A DNA stretch of 52,024 nucleotides. Source: an uncultured Clostridia bacterium. Lineage in GTDB: Bacteria; Bacillota; Clostridia; Oscillospirales; Acutalibacteraceae. The DNA is taken from positions 1-52,024 of the forward strand of contig CANRMX010000010.1 of assembly GCA_947631855.1 (NCBI GenBank), read 5' to 3'. The position numbers and the translations under genes were made by a program. Positions 15,365 to 23,544 of the stretch are shown piece by piece (position 1 is the stretch's first letter; the number at the start of each line of letters is the position of its first letter). The notes beneath the pieces were generated by a model. The model searched no databases. It was given only the letters and a program-made list of their open reading frames with translations, and had not been told where the DNA came from.

Positions 15365-16113
15365 TTTTTCACACCCGCTTCCACATCTTTGTACACGCCC
15401 AAGGGGTAGTAGGGGATCATGTTCTGCCTGAGCCAATCCAGCGCCTCCACCGGGGACAGTCCCCAGTTGGTGGGACAGGTGGAAAGCACTTCCACGATGG
15501 AGTACCCCTTTCCGTCCAGCTGGTTCTGGAAAGCTTTTTTGATGGCCTTCCGGGCGATGTTCACGTTCTGCACGCTGTCCACCGTCACCCGCTGGGCAAA
15601 TGCCACGCCGTCCAGGGTGGACAGCAGCTCGCACACCCGCACCGGGTAGCCCGCCGTGTTGGTGTCGCGACCATAGGGGGTGGTCTGGGTGATCTGCCCA
15701 GGCAGAGAGGTGGGGGCCATCTGGCCGCCGGTCATGCCGTAAATGGCGTTGTTGATGAAGATCACCGTGATATTCTCCCCACGGGTGGCGGCGTGTACCG
15801 TCTCCGCCGTGCCGATGGCCGCCAGGTCGCCGTCGCCCTGATAGGTGAAGATCACGTTGTCCGGCCTGGCCCGCTTGAGGCCCGTGGCCACCGCCTGAGC
15901 CCGGCCGTGCGGGGCTTCCACCATGTCGCAGGCAAAGTAGTCGTAGCTCATAACGGAGCAGCCCACCGACGCCACGCCCACCGCGCGGCCCTCCACGCCC
16001 AGCTCGTCCAGCGCCTGGGCCACCAGCCGGTGCACGATGCCGTGGGTGCAGCCGGGGCAGTAATGCAGCGGCGCATCGGTGAGGGCATGGGGCTTTTCAA
16101 ATACAATAGCCAT
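15361..16113 (-). CDS. 2-oxoacid:ferredoxin oxidoreductase, beta subunit (TPP-binding)
   Basis: 250 residues. The thiamine-pyrophosphate motif GDGDLAAIG (about 94-102) with downstream NNAIYGMTGGQ is intact, as is the CPGCTHG cysteine motif (19-25). It forms the catalytic core with the alpha subunit. No iron-sulfur ferredoxin motifs beyond CPGC are visible, consistent with the cluster-bearing delta subunit being separate. Confidence 0.93.
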   Translation of the reverse strand: MAIVFEKPHALTDAPLHYCPGCTHGIVHRLVAQALDELGVEGRAVGVASVGCSVMSYDYFACDMVEAPHGRAQAVATGLKRARPDNVIFTYQGDGDLAAIGTAETVHAATRGENITVIFINNAIYGMTGGQMAPTSLPGQITQTTPYGRDTNTAGYPVRVCELLSTLDGVAFAQRVTVDSVQNVNIARKAIKKAFQNQLDGKGYSIVEVLSTCPTNWGLSPVEALDWLRQNMIPYYPLGVYKDVEAGVKK

Positions 16114-16134
16114 ATATGGATCGTTCCTTTCCCG

Positions 16135-17193
16135 TTATTCTTCCAGCAGCCTGTCGATCTCCCCCAGCACCTCCGCCGGCGTGGGGATGATCCCGCCGGT
16201 GCGGCCGAAGAAGTGCACAGGGATCTTACATTCCACCGCCAGCCGCACGTCGTCCACCATCTGGCCCATGCTCATCTCCACGGTGAGCATTTTCCCCACA
16301 TGGGAGGCGGCGGCCTTCAGCGTATCTTTCGGGAAGGGCCACAGGGTGATGGGCCGGATGAGCCCCACCTTTTTGCCCTGCTCCCGGGCCTTGTTCACGG
16401 CGCTGCGGGCCACCCGGGCCGAGGCCCCGTAGGCCACCACCACCAGCTCGGCGTCCTCCACCAGATATTCCTCCGCCCGCTGCTCCGTGGCTTCGATCAC
16501 CTTGTACCGCTCATAGCGCTCCAGCACCAGATCCTCCAGCTTTTCCGGGGTCAGGTACAGGGAATTGATCACATTGTGGGGGCGCTTGTTCTGATGGCCG
16601 TTGGCGGCCCAGGGCTTCTCCACGGGCTGCTTCTCTCCCGCCTCCGGCAAAATCACCGGCTCCATCATCTGGCCCAGCATCCCGTCGGCCAGGATCATGG
16701 CGGGCATACGGTATTTGTCTGCGGCGTCAAAGGCGTCGCTCACCAGGTCCACCATCTCCTGCACCGTGGAGGGCGCGAATACCAGCACCTGGAAATCCCC
16801 ATGGCCGCCGGCCTTGGTGGCCTGCCAATAATCCGCCTGAGAGGGCTGGATGCCCCCCAATCCCGGGCCGCCCCGCTGCACGTTGATGATCAGTGCCGGG
16901 AGATCGGACCCCGCCATGTAGGAGATGCCCTCCCCTTTCAGGCTCACGCCCGGGGATGAGGAGGAGGTCATGGCCCGCACCCCTGCGGAAGCCGCGCCCA
17001 GCACCATGTTGATGGCAGCCAATTCGCTTTCCGCCTGCAAATATGTACCGCCCACTTGGGGCATCCGCTTGGCCATGTAGGCGGCCAGCTCCGTCTGGGG
17101 CGTGATGGGGTACCCGAAGAAATGGTGGCACCCCGCCCGAATGGCGGCCTCCGCCAGGGCCTCGTTGCCCTTCATCAAAACTTTTTCAGCCAT
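16135..17193 (-). CDS. vorB: 2-oxoacid:ferredoxin oxidoreductase, alpha subunit (VorB-like)
   Basis: 352 residues. The sequence MAEKVLMKGNEALAEAA, FGYPITPQTE and TSSSSPG is characteristic of the VorB-type alpha subunit (2-ketoisovalerate:ferredoxin oxidoreductase), which handles branched-chain 2-oxoacids; a 2-oxoglutarate role (KorA) cannot be excluded. The start is ATG 17193, 8 nt behind AAGGAG. The complex links 2-oxoacids plus CoA to acyl-CoA and reduced ferredoxin. Confidence 0.9.
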   Translation of the reverse strand: MAEKVLMKGNEALAEAAIRAGCHHFFGYPITPQTELAAYMAKRMPQVGGTYLQAESELAAINMVLGAASAGVRAMTSSSSPGVSLKGEGISYMAGSDLPALIINVQRGGPGLGGIQPSQADYWQATKAGGHGDFQVLVFAPSTVQEMVDLVSDAFDAADKYRMPAMILADGMLGQMMEPVILPEAGEKQPVEKPWAANGHQNKRPHNVINSLYLTPEKLEDLVLERYERYKVIEATEQRAEEYLVEDAELVVVAYGASARVARSAVNKAREQGKKVGLIRPITLWPFPKDTLKAAASHVGKMLTVEMSMGQMVDDVRLAVECKIPVHFFGRTGGIIPTPAEVLGEIDRLLEE

Positions 17194-17216
17194 AGTCCAC
17201 ACTCCTTTTCCGGTTG

Positions 17217-17423
17217 TCAGCGCTCCACCGTGATGGCGGTGTCCGGGCACATGGTGGCGCAGGCCGCGCAGCCCACGCATTTTTCCGGGTGCATCAGCCG
17301 CGCGGGATGGTACCCCTTGGAATTGAGCACCTCCTGGGCCAGGGCGATCAACCCCAGCGGGCAGGCGTTGACGCACATGGAGCAGCCCTTGCACACCAGC
17401 TCGTCCACAATGATCTTTGCCAT
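17217..17423 (-). CDS. 2-oxoacid:ferredoxin oxidoreductase, delta subunit (2[4Fe-4S] ferredoxin)
   Basis: 68 residues with two CxxCxxCxxxCP clusters: CKGCSMCVNACP and CVGCAACATMCP. It passes electrons from the TPP site to ferredoxin. The start is ATG 17423 behind GAGGAGG. It is the first subunit gene of the vor operon. Confidence 0.93.
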   Translation of the reverse strand: MAKIIVDELVCKGCSMCVNACPLGLIALAQEVLNSKGYHPARLMHPEKCVGCAACATMCPDTAITVER

Positions 17424-17437
17424 GGTTTTTCCTCCTC

Positions 17438-18112
17438 TTATCCTGCGTCCTGCTCCCACGGGAACCGGACATATCTTTGAATGATCTTATAGTCTTTTTG
17501 ATTTTCCCCCAGCCCGGCAAAGTCCGGCGCGGTGGAATAGAGCAGCTTAAGGCCGGTCAGCTTCGCCGTCTCTTCCGCAAAGGGCAGGGCCGCTTCCAGC
17601 GCCTCCCGAGTGGTCTCCACGCCCAGATGGGAGTTGTTCACCAGCGCTGTGGCCGTAAGCCGCGAGGCGTGCTCGATCTCCCGGAGCAGTTCCGCCGCCT
17701 GGGCCGGGGTCTGGCTCAGCGCCCGGTAGCGGTTGATCACATACAGCATCTCATAGCCCGCCGCCCGCAGCTGCGCCGAAAGCCCGCCCAGGGCCGTCAC
17801 CCCTGCGTCGTCGCCGCCCGCATCGATCAACACCCGGCCGCTGGCGGGCTCGAAGATCGAAAACAGTTCGGCGGGCAGAGTGGGCGTATCCAGCGTGGTG
17901 CCCGCAAACACCGGCGCGATCAGCCGGATCCCACGGCTTTCCAGCAAGGGGCCATACTCCGAGGAGCGGAAGTAGGGATTCACCACGTCCAGGTCCGCCA
18001 GCGTGACCCGCTCGCCCCGGGCAGCGGCCTCCAGCGCGAGATTCAGCGCCAGATTGGTCTTTCCGCAGCCGTAGTGGCCGCAGATCACCGTGATCCGCTT
18101 GTCCCCAGCCAT
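17438..18112 (-). CDS. MinD/ParA-like P-loop nucleotide-binding protein
   Basis: 224 residues with Walker A GHYGCGKTN (12-20), a LADLDVVNPYFR switch region and VLIDAGGDD as Walker B. The fold is of the SIMIBI (MinD/CobQ/ParA) class. Its role is unknown. It leads the vor operon and ends 14 bp before the ferredoxin subunit, so a maturation or assembly role is an inference only. Confidence 0.8.
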   Translation of the reverse strand: MAGDKRITVICGHYGCGKTNLALNLALEAAARGERVTLADLDVVNPYFRSSEYGPLLESRGIRLIAPVFAGTTLDTPTLPAELFSIFEPASGRVLIDAGGDDAGVTALGGLSAQLRAAGYEMLYVINRYRALSQTPAQAAELLREIEHASRLTATALVNNSHLGVETTREALEAALPFAEETAKLTGLKLLYSTAPDFAGLGENQKDYKIIQRYVRFPWEQDAG

Positions 18113-18616
18113 GCCGTGTCCTCCCCTCCGTGCGCCCGCCTTATACTACCCGGCGGGGCCTTATCCATATAGTTTACCACAAAGCTGTCCCGGTTTCAAC
18201 CAAAACCGCCCACCCTCCGGGAATTTTCCGGAAACGGCAGGCGGAATTCGTCAAACTATCCAGTTTGCGGCGGGCGCGTAAAAAACAATTCACAATTTTT
18301 TCAAAAATTCCTTATCTTTGCTTCACAATTTCCCTGTATGCTATAAGCGTGTTCTAAAGAATTTCTCATCCAAACCCCCTTCACTGCCCCTTCCGTCGGG
18401 CGGGAACGGCGACAGTCGTTCCAAAGCGAACGTCCGGCGGCTGCGGCAGACCAATCATTCTCGTTTTTGGAGCTTTCTCCAAAACGTGACCCCCATAGAT
18501 TTCATCACTCGCATATTTAAAGGTAACGTCCCTTGCAGCTTTTGCCAGGGACGTTATTCTTTGCAAAAATAAAATCCATCCCGGGTGGCAAAGTAAGATC
18601 GGGACCTGAGCGTCCC
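18113..18616. other. Intergenic region between the vor operon and spoIVB
   Basis: About 500 bp without a supportable gene; short open frames here lack coding character. It is A/T-richer than its surroundings around 18280-18360 and contains one clear hairpin (18525-18555). It must hold the divergent promoters of the vor operon and spoIVB, but I cannot place either with confidence. Confidence 0.5.
18525..18555 (+). promoter_or_regulatory. Hairpin in the spoIVB upstream region
   Basis: Arms AACGTCCCT (18525-18533) and AGGGACGTT (18547-18555) around a 13-nt loop, followed by ATTCTTTGC. It may be a terminator-like or leader structure about 60 bp before the spoIVB ribosome binding site. Confidence 0.5.
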
Positions 18617-18622
18617 AAGGAG

Positions 18623-19771
18623 GTGAAAGCAATCAAACGATTTGTCCACAAAAAACGCGCGATTTGTAAGGCGATCCGCATCTTTGCCCTGAGCGTGGGC
18701 GCCACGGCGGTGTGTATGCTCTCCTCGCTGGGATTCCTGGGGCCCATCCAGCGCTGGGAAGAAACGGCGGTGGAGGCTTCCGTTTTCAACAGCAGTCCCG
18801 CTCCTTCGGACACGGCGGCCGCGGCCTCCGTCCAGTCCCTGCCAAAGGTGATCCCGCTGGGCATGACCTTCGGCATTAAGATGTTCACGGACGGTGTTAT
18901 TGTTGCCTCCCTCTCCGATATTTATACCGGCGACGGCGCCCGCTGTCCCGCAGGCGAAAGCGGCATCCGTCCCGGCGATTATCTGGTGAAAGCCAACGGA
19001 GAAGTGCTGACCCACAACGCCGATGTGGCGCGGATCATCAGCGCCAGCGCCGGCGAGGAGATCACCTTCACCGTGCGGCGGGGCGACAAGCTCTTCGACG
19101 TGACCGTGACCCCGGTGTTCGGCGAAGGCTCCTTCAAGACGGGGATGTGGATCCGGGACAGCGCGGCGGGCATCGGCACGCTGACCTTCTGCGATCCCGC
19201 CACCGGCGCTTTTGCCGGGCTGGGCCACGGCATCTGCGACCTGGATACCAGCGGCCTGATCTCCCTGAAAAGCGGTGAGCCCGCGCCCATCACCCTGTGC
19301 GGCATCGTGCGGGGCGAAAAAAACGACCCCGGCCAGCTGCGGGGGTATTTCTCCTCCGACGACAGCCTGGGGGTGCTGACCGCCAACAACGAAACGGGCG
19401 TTTTCGGCGTGCTCAAGGAAATCCCCACGGGTGAGGCGGTAGACGTCCTGCCCCGGGAGGAGGTGACCACCGGCCCGGTGCAGCTGCTGGTGACGCTGGA
19501 CGAGACCGGCCCGGCCCTCTATGACGGGGAGATCGAGGAGGTGCGCCGGGACGAGCAGCGCACCCGGAACCTGGTGGTGCGGGTGACGGACCCCGAGCTG
19601 CTGGCGCGCACTGGCGGCATCGTCCAGGGCATGAGCGGCTGCCCCATCCTGCAAAACGGCAGGCTGGCCGGGGCGGTGACCCACGTATTCACCGAGGACC
19701 CATCCCGGGGCTACGGGATATTTGCCCAGACCATGTGTGAGGAAAGCACAATATCTGGTGTGTCGAAGTAA
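18623..19771 (+). CDS. spoIVB: SpoIVB serine peptidase (S55), sporulation sigma-K checkpoint
   Basis: About 380 residues. SpoIVB is made in the forespore and triggers pro-sigma-K processing. There is an N-terminal membrane helix (FALSVGATAVCMLSSLG), a PDZ domain around SGIRPGDYLVKANGE, then the S55 domain with LGHGICD (catalytic His region) and QGMSGCPI (catalytic Ser). The exact start is unclear. The best ribosome binding site, AAGGAGGTGA (18617-18626), overlaps an in-frame GTG at 18623. The codon at the right distance (18632) is ATC, possibly an altered ATG. The coordinates use the GTG. Placement just before spo0A is the standard order. Confidence 0.9.
   Translation: MKAIKRFVHKKRAICKAIRIFALSVGATAVCMLSSLGFLGPIQRWEETAVEASVFNSSPAPSDTAAAASVQSLPKVIPLGMTFGIKMFTDGVIVASLSDIYTGDGARCPAGESGIRPGDYLVKANGEVLTHNADVARIISASAGEEITFTVRRGDKLFDVTVTPVFGEGSFKTGMWIRDSAAGIGTLTFCDPATGAFAGLGHGICDLDTSGLISLKSGEPAPITLCGIVRGEKNDPGQLRGYFSSDDSLGVLTANNETGVFGVLKEIPTGEAVDVLPREEVTTGPVQLLVTLDETGPALYDGEIEEVRRDEQRTRNLVVRVTDPELLARTGGIVQGMSGCPILQNGRLAGAVTHVFTEDPSRGYGIFAQTMCEESTISGVSK
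19761..19767 (+). promoter_or_regulatory. Candidate 0A box upstream of spo0A
   Basis: A perfect TGTCGAA within the last codons of spoIVB, about 125 bp before the expected spo0A transcription start. A second TGTCGAA lies at 20831-20837, after spo0A. Several 7-mers of this kind are expected by chance in 52 kb, so only the location speaks for function. Confidence 0.4.
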
Positions 19772-19855
19772 GTCGTAACACAATATTTCTGGCTTTTTGG
19801 TCAGGATTCGCCGCCTTTCGGCAGGATATTTTTTATGTTTTTTCCACGAAACCTC

Positions 19856-19884
19856 TTGATAATTGCAGGAAGTTATGGTAAAAT
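19856..19884 (+). promoter_or_regulatory. Sigma-A promoter of spo0A
   Basis: TTGATA (19856-19861), a 17-bp spacer and TAAAAT (19879-19884), 35 bp before the start codon. I do not see a good sigma-H promoter. Confidence 0.65.
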
Positions 19885-19918
19885 ATTTTCACATCAGACA
19901 AAACTTGGGAGGTTCGTC

Positions 19919-20680
19919 ATGGAAAAGGAAATAAAGATCATAATCAGTTCGGAAGACGGCGAATGGGGCCGGGACGCCCTGCAGAAATTGACACAGCGGG
20001 GCGGCCAGCCAACGCTGGTCGGTCGGGACGGCACACTGCTGCTGGAAAAGATCCGGGAGCTTTCGCCGCAGATCGTGGTGATGGAGCTGTTCATGCCCGG
20101 TCTGGATGCCATCGGCGTGATGCACGCGGTCAAGCAGGCGGGCATCCCCGAGCCCCTCTACATAGTCACCGCCTCTTACACGACGCCCATGCTGGAACGG
20201 GAAGTCGTCAGCGCCGGCGCGGCCTATTTCGCCCTATCGCCCTACAGCAAGGACGACATGGTGGAGCGGATGTTCTCCCTCCTTGTCCAGCGGGACAGGC
20301 AGCCGGAGCTGCTGTCCTCTGCGTCCAGTATGCGGCGGCAGGTAACAGAGATCCTGCACCAGATCGGCGTGCCCGCCCATATCAAGGGGTACCACTATCT
20401 GCGGGATTCCATCATCATGGCCGTTGAAGATCCGGATATCATCAACGCGGTGACAAAGCAGCTCTATCCCGGCGTGGCCAAGCGCTACAACACCACCAGT
20501 TCCCGGGTGGAGCGGGCCATCCGCCACGCCATCGAGGTGGCCTGGGACCGGGGCGATGTGGACGTGCTCAACTCCTATTTCGGCTATACGATCCACAACA
20601 CCCGGGGCAAGCCCACCAATTCCGAATTCATCGCCATGATCGCGGATAAGCTCACCCTGCAGACGATCAGCGTTTCTTAA
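19919..20680 (+). CDS. spo0A: Spo0A, master sporulation regulator, with a degenerate receiver domain
   Basis: 253 residues. The C-terminal DNA-binding domain (about 140-253) is close to Bacillus Spo0A, with [26 protein letters not shown] and [11 protein letters not shown]. The N-terminal receiver (1-120) keeps its overall pattern but not its active site. The phosphoacceptor Asp is Glu56 (VVMELFMP), the acidic pair is Ser11-Glu12, and the conserved Lys is Ser107 (ALSPY); Thr84 remains. By family knowledge such a receiver should not be phosphorylated normally. The start is ATG 19919, 5 nt after GGGAGG. It lies directly behind spoIVB, so this is the canonical locus and not an obvious paralogue. 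Confidence 0.93.
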   Translation: MEKEIKIIISSEDGEWGRDALQKLTQRGGQPTLVGRDGTLLLEKIRELSPQIVVMELFMPGLDAIGVMHAVKQAGIPEPLYIVTASYTTPMLEREVVSAGAAYFALSPYSKDDMVERMFSLLVQRDRQPELLSSASSMRRQVTEILHQIGVPAHIKGYHYLRDSIIMAVEDPDIINAVTKQLYPGVAKRYNTTSSRVERAIRHAIEVAWDRGDVDVLNSYFGYTIHNTRGKPTNSEFIAMIADKLTLQTISVS

Positions 20681-20748
20681 TGAGGCAGTCCTTCTATCCG
20701 GCCCGCGTCCGTTTGCGCAGGGAGCGAGCCGGCCGCCGGAAGCTCTGG

Positions 20749-20774
20749 GCGTGGCCACATGGCCACGCTCTTTT
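20749..20774 (+). terminator. Terminator of spo0A
   Basis: A perfect palindrome with arms GCGTGGCCA/TGGCCACGC (20749-20768) followed by TCTTTT. Confidence 0.8.
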
Positions 20775-20974
20775 GCTACGCGCCGCCGCTTACCGACAAG
20801 GACATTATACGCCTTTGGTCGGAAATAATTTGTCGAACTCTGGCGGGAAAACACACATTATTGTTATTTTTTTGAAGATCGGCACAAGATATGGGCAAAT
20901 CTGTTGGATCATCCATATTTTTCGTTTTTTTCGTCCCCTGCGGGTGATTTTCTCCCCGCCGGGTCCTCGATACA

Positions 20975-21008
20975 AAAAAACCGGTATGGCAAACCCATAC
21001 CGGTTTTC
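20975..21008 (-). terminator. Terminator of the CD1247-type gene
   Basis: Arms AAAACCGGTATGG and CCATACCGGTTTT around CAAAC, with a run of T on the minus strand, 28 bp after the stop at 21036. Confidence 0.85.
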
Positions 21009-21035
21009 GTAGCTTCTATCAGGCCGGAGAGTGCC

Positions 21036-21551
21036 TTACTTCTTCTCCTCGCCGCCGCATCCGCAGCCGCAGGAGCCTTCGCCCTCTTCCTTGTCGCCGC
21101 AGCAGCAGCAACCGTCGCCGTCTTCTTCGTCCTCGTCTTCCTCGTCGAAGTCGAACTCCAGGTGCTCGCCGCAATGGGGACAGATGATGCCGCCCTCCTC
21201 CAGCATATCGTCGGTGAGGGTGATCCCTTCGCCGCAGCTGGGGCAGGTGACCTCGAACTCCGTTTCGTCGTCGTGGTGATGATGGTGGTGGCAGCCTTCG
21301 CAGCCGCACGCGTCATCCTCATCCTCGTCGTCGCCGTAATAATCTGCTTCCAGATTGCCCAGATCCTCGTCGATCTCGTCCAAGACTTCGCCCAGGTCGC
21401 TAAAGCCGTCCTCCAGCTCCTCGATGGCCGCGCAGAGATCGTCCAGCAGATCGGCCATGGCGTTCAGCACTTTGGTCTCCTTGGCGTTGGGATCCAGCTG
21501 CAGGCCCTCCATCAGGCCGCGGATATAGGAAGCGCGTTCGGAATTTTTCAT
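21036..21551 (-). CDS. CD1247 N-terminal domain protein with zinc ribbon, His6 run and Cys-rich tail
   Basis: 171 residues. Residues 1-70 form an acidic helical domain of the CD1247 type (SERASYIRGLMEGL...). Then come an Asp/Glu stretch, Cys82, Cys84, Cys87 and six consecutive His (88-93), a zinc ribbon with Cys103/106/124/127, and an acidic tail with CCCC (148-151) and CGCGCG (161-166). The metal-binding capacity is evident. Its function is unknown. It is 18 bp downstream of efp in the same operon, an arrangement seen in related clostridia. Confidence 0.85.
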   Translation of the reverse strand: MKNSERASYIRGLMEGLQLDPNAKETKVLNAMADLLDDLCAAIEELEDGFSDLGEVLDEIDEDLGNLEADYYGDDEDEDDACGCEGCHHHHHHDDETEFEVTCPSCGEGITLTDDMLEEGGIICPHCGEHLEFDFDEEDEDEEDGDGCCCCGDKEEGEGSCGCGCGGEEKK

Positions 21552-21569
21552 GAGAATTCTCCTTTTCAG

Positions 21570-22127
21570 TTATGCTCTCTCCATGTACTCGCCGGTGCGG
21601 GTATCGATGCGGATCATTTCGCCCTCGTTGATAAACAGCGGCACGCGGATCGTTGCGCCGGTCTCCACCGTGGCGGGCTTGGTGACGTTGGTGGCGGTAT
21701 CGCCGCGAACGCCGGGCTCGGTAGAAGTGACCATCAGCTCCACGAAGTTGGGGGGCTCGATGCCGAACACATTGCCCTTGTAGGACAGCACGCGGCACTG
21801 CATATTCTCCTTGACGAACTTGAAGCTGTCGCCAAGGATGTCGGCGTTGATGGCCTGCTGCTCATAGGTCTCGTTATCCATGAAGTAGTAGAGGCCGTCC
21901 ATGTTGTAGAGATACTCCATATCCTTCCGCTCGATGTAGGCGGTGGGATACTTGTCGTTGGGGTTGAACGTTTTCTCGGTGACGGCACCGGTGAGCACGT
22001 TGCGGATCTTGGTGCGCACAAAGGCCGCGCCCTTGCCGGGCTTGACGTGCTGGAACTCGATGATGGAATAGACGCTGCCATCCATCTCGAAGGTGACGCC
22101 ATTTCTGAAATCGCCTGCTGTTACCAT
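21570..22127 (-). CDS. efp: Elongation factor P
   Basis: 185 residues with the three-barrel EF-P/IF5A fold. EF-P relieves ribosome stalling at proline runs by reaching into the P site. The tip of the first domain, [10 protein letters not shown], carries Lys33 at the position that is modified in some bacteria; no epmA/epmB-type modifier is visible here. The length is standard. Start codon 22127 has an AGGAGG ribosome binding site. Confidence 0.97.
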   Translation of the reverse strand: MVTAGDFRNGVTFEMDGSVYSIIEFQHVKPGKGAAFVRTKIRNVLTGAVTEKTFNPNDKYPTAYIERKDMEYLYNMDGLYYFMDNETYEQQAINADILGDSFKFVKENMQCRVLSYKGNVFGIEPPNFVELMVTSTEPGVRGDTATNVTKPATVETGATIRVPLFINEGEMIRIDTRTGEYMERA

Positions 22128-22174
22128 AAAATGAACCTCCTGTATTTCCGATAAAGCGATACTGTCTTTGCCCT

Positions 22175-22203
22175 ATTCTACCCTATCTCCCCGTTTTTTT
22201 CAA
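22175..22203 (-). promoter_or_regulatory. Sigma-A promoter of efp
   Basis: On the minus strand, TTGAAA (22198-22203), a 17-bp spacer and TAGAAT (22175-22180), about 50 bp before the efp start. Confidence 0.75.
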
Positions 22204-22254
22204 GCCCTTTTCCGGCACTCGCCGGGAAAATGTGCAAATAGGAAAAAATATTTT

Positions 22255-22490
22255 TGGTCTCCGCTCGAACGCTTTAGAGCTCGATGAGTTCTTTCGGAAA
22301 AAGAAAATTATTTTTCTTCTCTATTTCTTTTTGACCTCTAATCTAACACGGTCGCCGCTCGAACGCTTTAGAGCTCGATTAACTCCTTCGGAAAAAGAAA
22401 ATTATTTTTCTTCTCTATTTCTTTTTGATCTCTAACCCAACACAGTTTCCGCTCGAACGCCTTACAGTTCGATGAGTTCTTTTGGCGAAT
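22255..22490 (-). repeat. 94-bp tandem repeat derived from the 3' end of the M24 peptidase gene
   Basis: The motif CCGCTCGAACGC begins at 22261, 22355 and 22449, an exact 94-bp period. The copy at 22449-22490 contains the true gene end. The other two copies repeat the last codons (PKELIEL and stop), the following GC motif, and a shared A/T-rich segment with AAAGAAAATTATTTTTCTTC. The array occupies the peptidase-efp intergenic space. Confidence 0.92.
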
Positions 22491-23544
22491 GCGTCAGGCT
22501 GCGGTGGCCGTCCTCAGTGATCAGCACCATGTCCTCGATGCGCACGCCGTACTTGCCGGGAATGTACACGCCGGGCTCGTCGGTGATGATCATGCCGGGC
22601 TGGGTGATGGTCTCGTCTCTCCGAGAGAAGCCGGGCCACTCGTGAACATCCAGACCCACGCCATGGCCCAGCGTGTGGCCGAAAGCCTCGGGGGGATACT
22701 CCGCCTCGATGATGTCCCGAGCCACCTTGTCCACATCCTTGCAGACGATGCCGGGCTTGACCACCTTCATGGCCTCCACATGGGCCTTGAGCACGGTGTC
22801 ATACACCTTGCGCTGCTCGTCGGAGATCTTGCCCACCGCCACGGTGCGGGTCATGTCGGAGATATAGCCGTCCAGCAGAGTGCCGGTATCCATGGTCACC
22901 ATGTCGCCCTTCTTGATCTGGTAATCGGAGGGCACGGCGTGGGGCTGGGAGCCCTGGGGGCCCGCCGCCACGATGGACGGGAAGGACAGGCCGTCTGCGC
23001 CGTTGTTGCGCATGAACAGCTCGATCTCCAGGGCGATGGCCTTCTCGGTGACGCCCTCCTTGATAAAGGGCAGGATGTGCTCGAAGGTGGCGTCGGTGAT
23101 GGCCTGGGCGGCCTCGATCTTGGCGATCTCCTCGGGGGATTTGATCATGCGCTGGTTGCGGATGGCGGCGTCCAGAGAGCCGTCCAGCACCGCCTGAGCG
23201 CCGCACTGGTTGAGCATGCCCTCAAACCGGCGGGCCATGGAAACGGTGAGCTGATCGGCCTCCATATAGACTTCCTTCACGCCGTGGGCGCTGATGATCT
23301 CACCGAACTTGGCGGCGAGGTCAGTATAGCCGGTGGCCTGGCAGTTTTTGGCCTTATTGGCGCCGGCCTCCGCATACCGGGAATCCAGCAGCAGGTACGC
23401 GCCGCCGGCGGTGATGAACAGGATGCCCGCAGAAGACGGGAACTGGGTGAAATACCGGCGGTTTTTGCCCGAAGTGATCAGCGCAGCCTTTTGGCTGTCG
23501 TTGTTCAGCAGGGTCTCGATCAGGCGTTCAACAGGGTTTTTCAT
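22462..23544 (-). CDS. Xaa-Pro peptidase, M24 family
   Basis: 360 residues with the aminopeptidase P/prolidase architecture: an N-terminal creatinase-like domain (1-125) and a C-terminal pita-bread metalloprotease domain. Metal-ligand regions are visible: MDTGTLLDGYISDMTRT (two Asp), GHTLGHGVGLDVHE (His), TDEPGVY (Glu) and RIEDM (Glu). It cleaves X-Pro bonds of peptides in the cytoplasm. The ATG overlaps the yqeG stop by 4 nt. Confidence 0.94.
   Translation of the reverse strand: MKNPVERLIETLLNNDSQKAALITSGKNRRYFTQFPSSAGILFITAGGAYLLLDSRYAEAGANKAKNCQATGYTDLAAKFGEIISAHGVKEVYMEADQLTVSMARRFEGMLNQCGAQAVLDGSLDAAIRNQRMIKSPEEIAKIEAAQAITDATFEHILPFIKEGVTEKAIALEIELFMRNNGADGLSFPSIVAAGPQGSQPHAVPSDYQIKKGDMVTMDTGTLLDGYISDMTRTVAVGKISDEQRKVYDTVLKAHVEAMKVVKPGIVCKDVDKVARDIIEAEYPPEAFGHTLGHGVGLDVHEWPGFSRRDETITQPGMIITDEPGVYIPGKYGVRIEDMVLITEDGHRSLTHSPKELIEL

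Noticed and set aside
18318-18572. Small plus-strand ORF upstream of spoIVB
   Set aside because: No ribosome binding site, no coding-like composition, and it overlaps a regulatory hairpin.
21036-21551. Cloning-vector contamination because of the His6 run
   Set aside because: The His run is inside a continuous CD1247-type protein in its normal place behind efp, and no vector sequence is seen.
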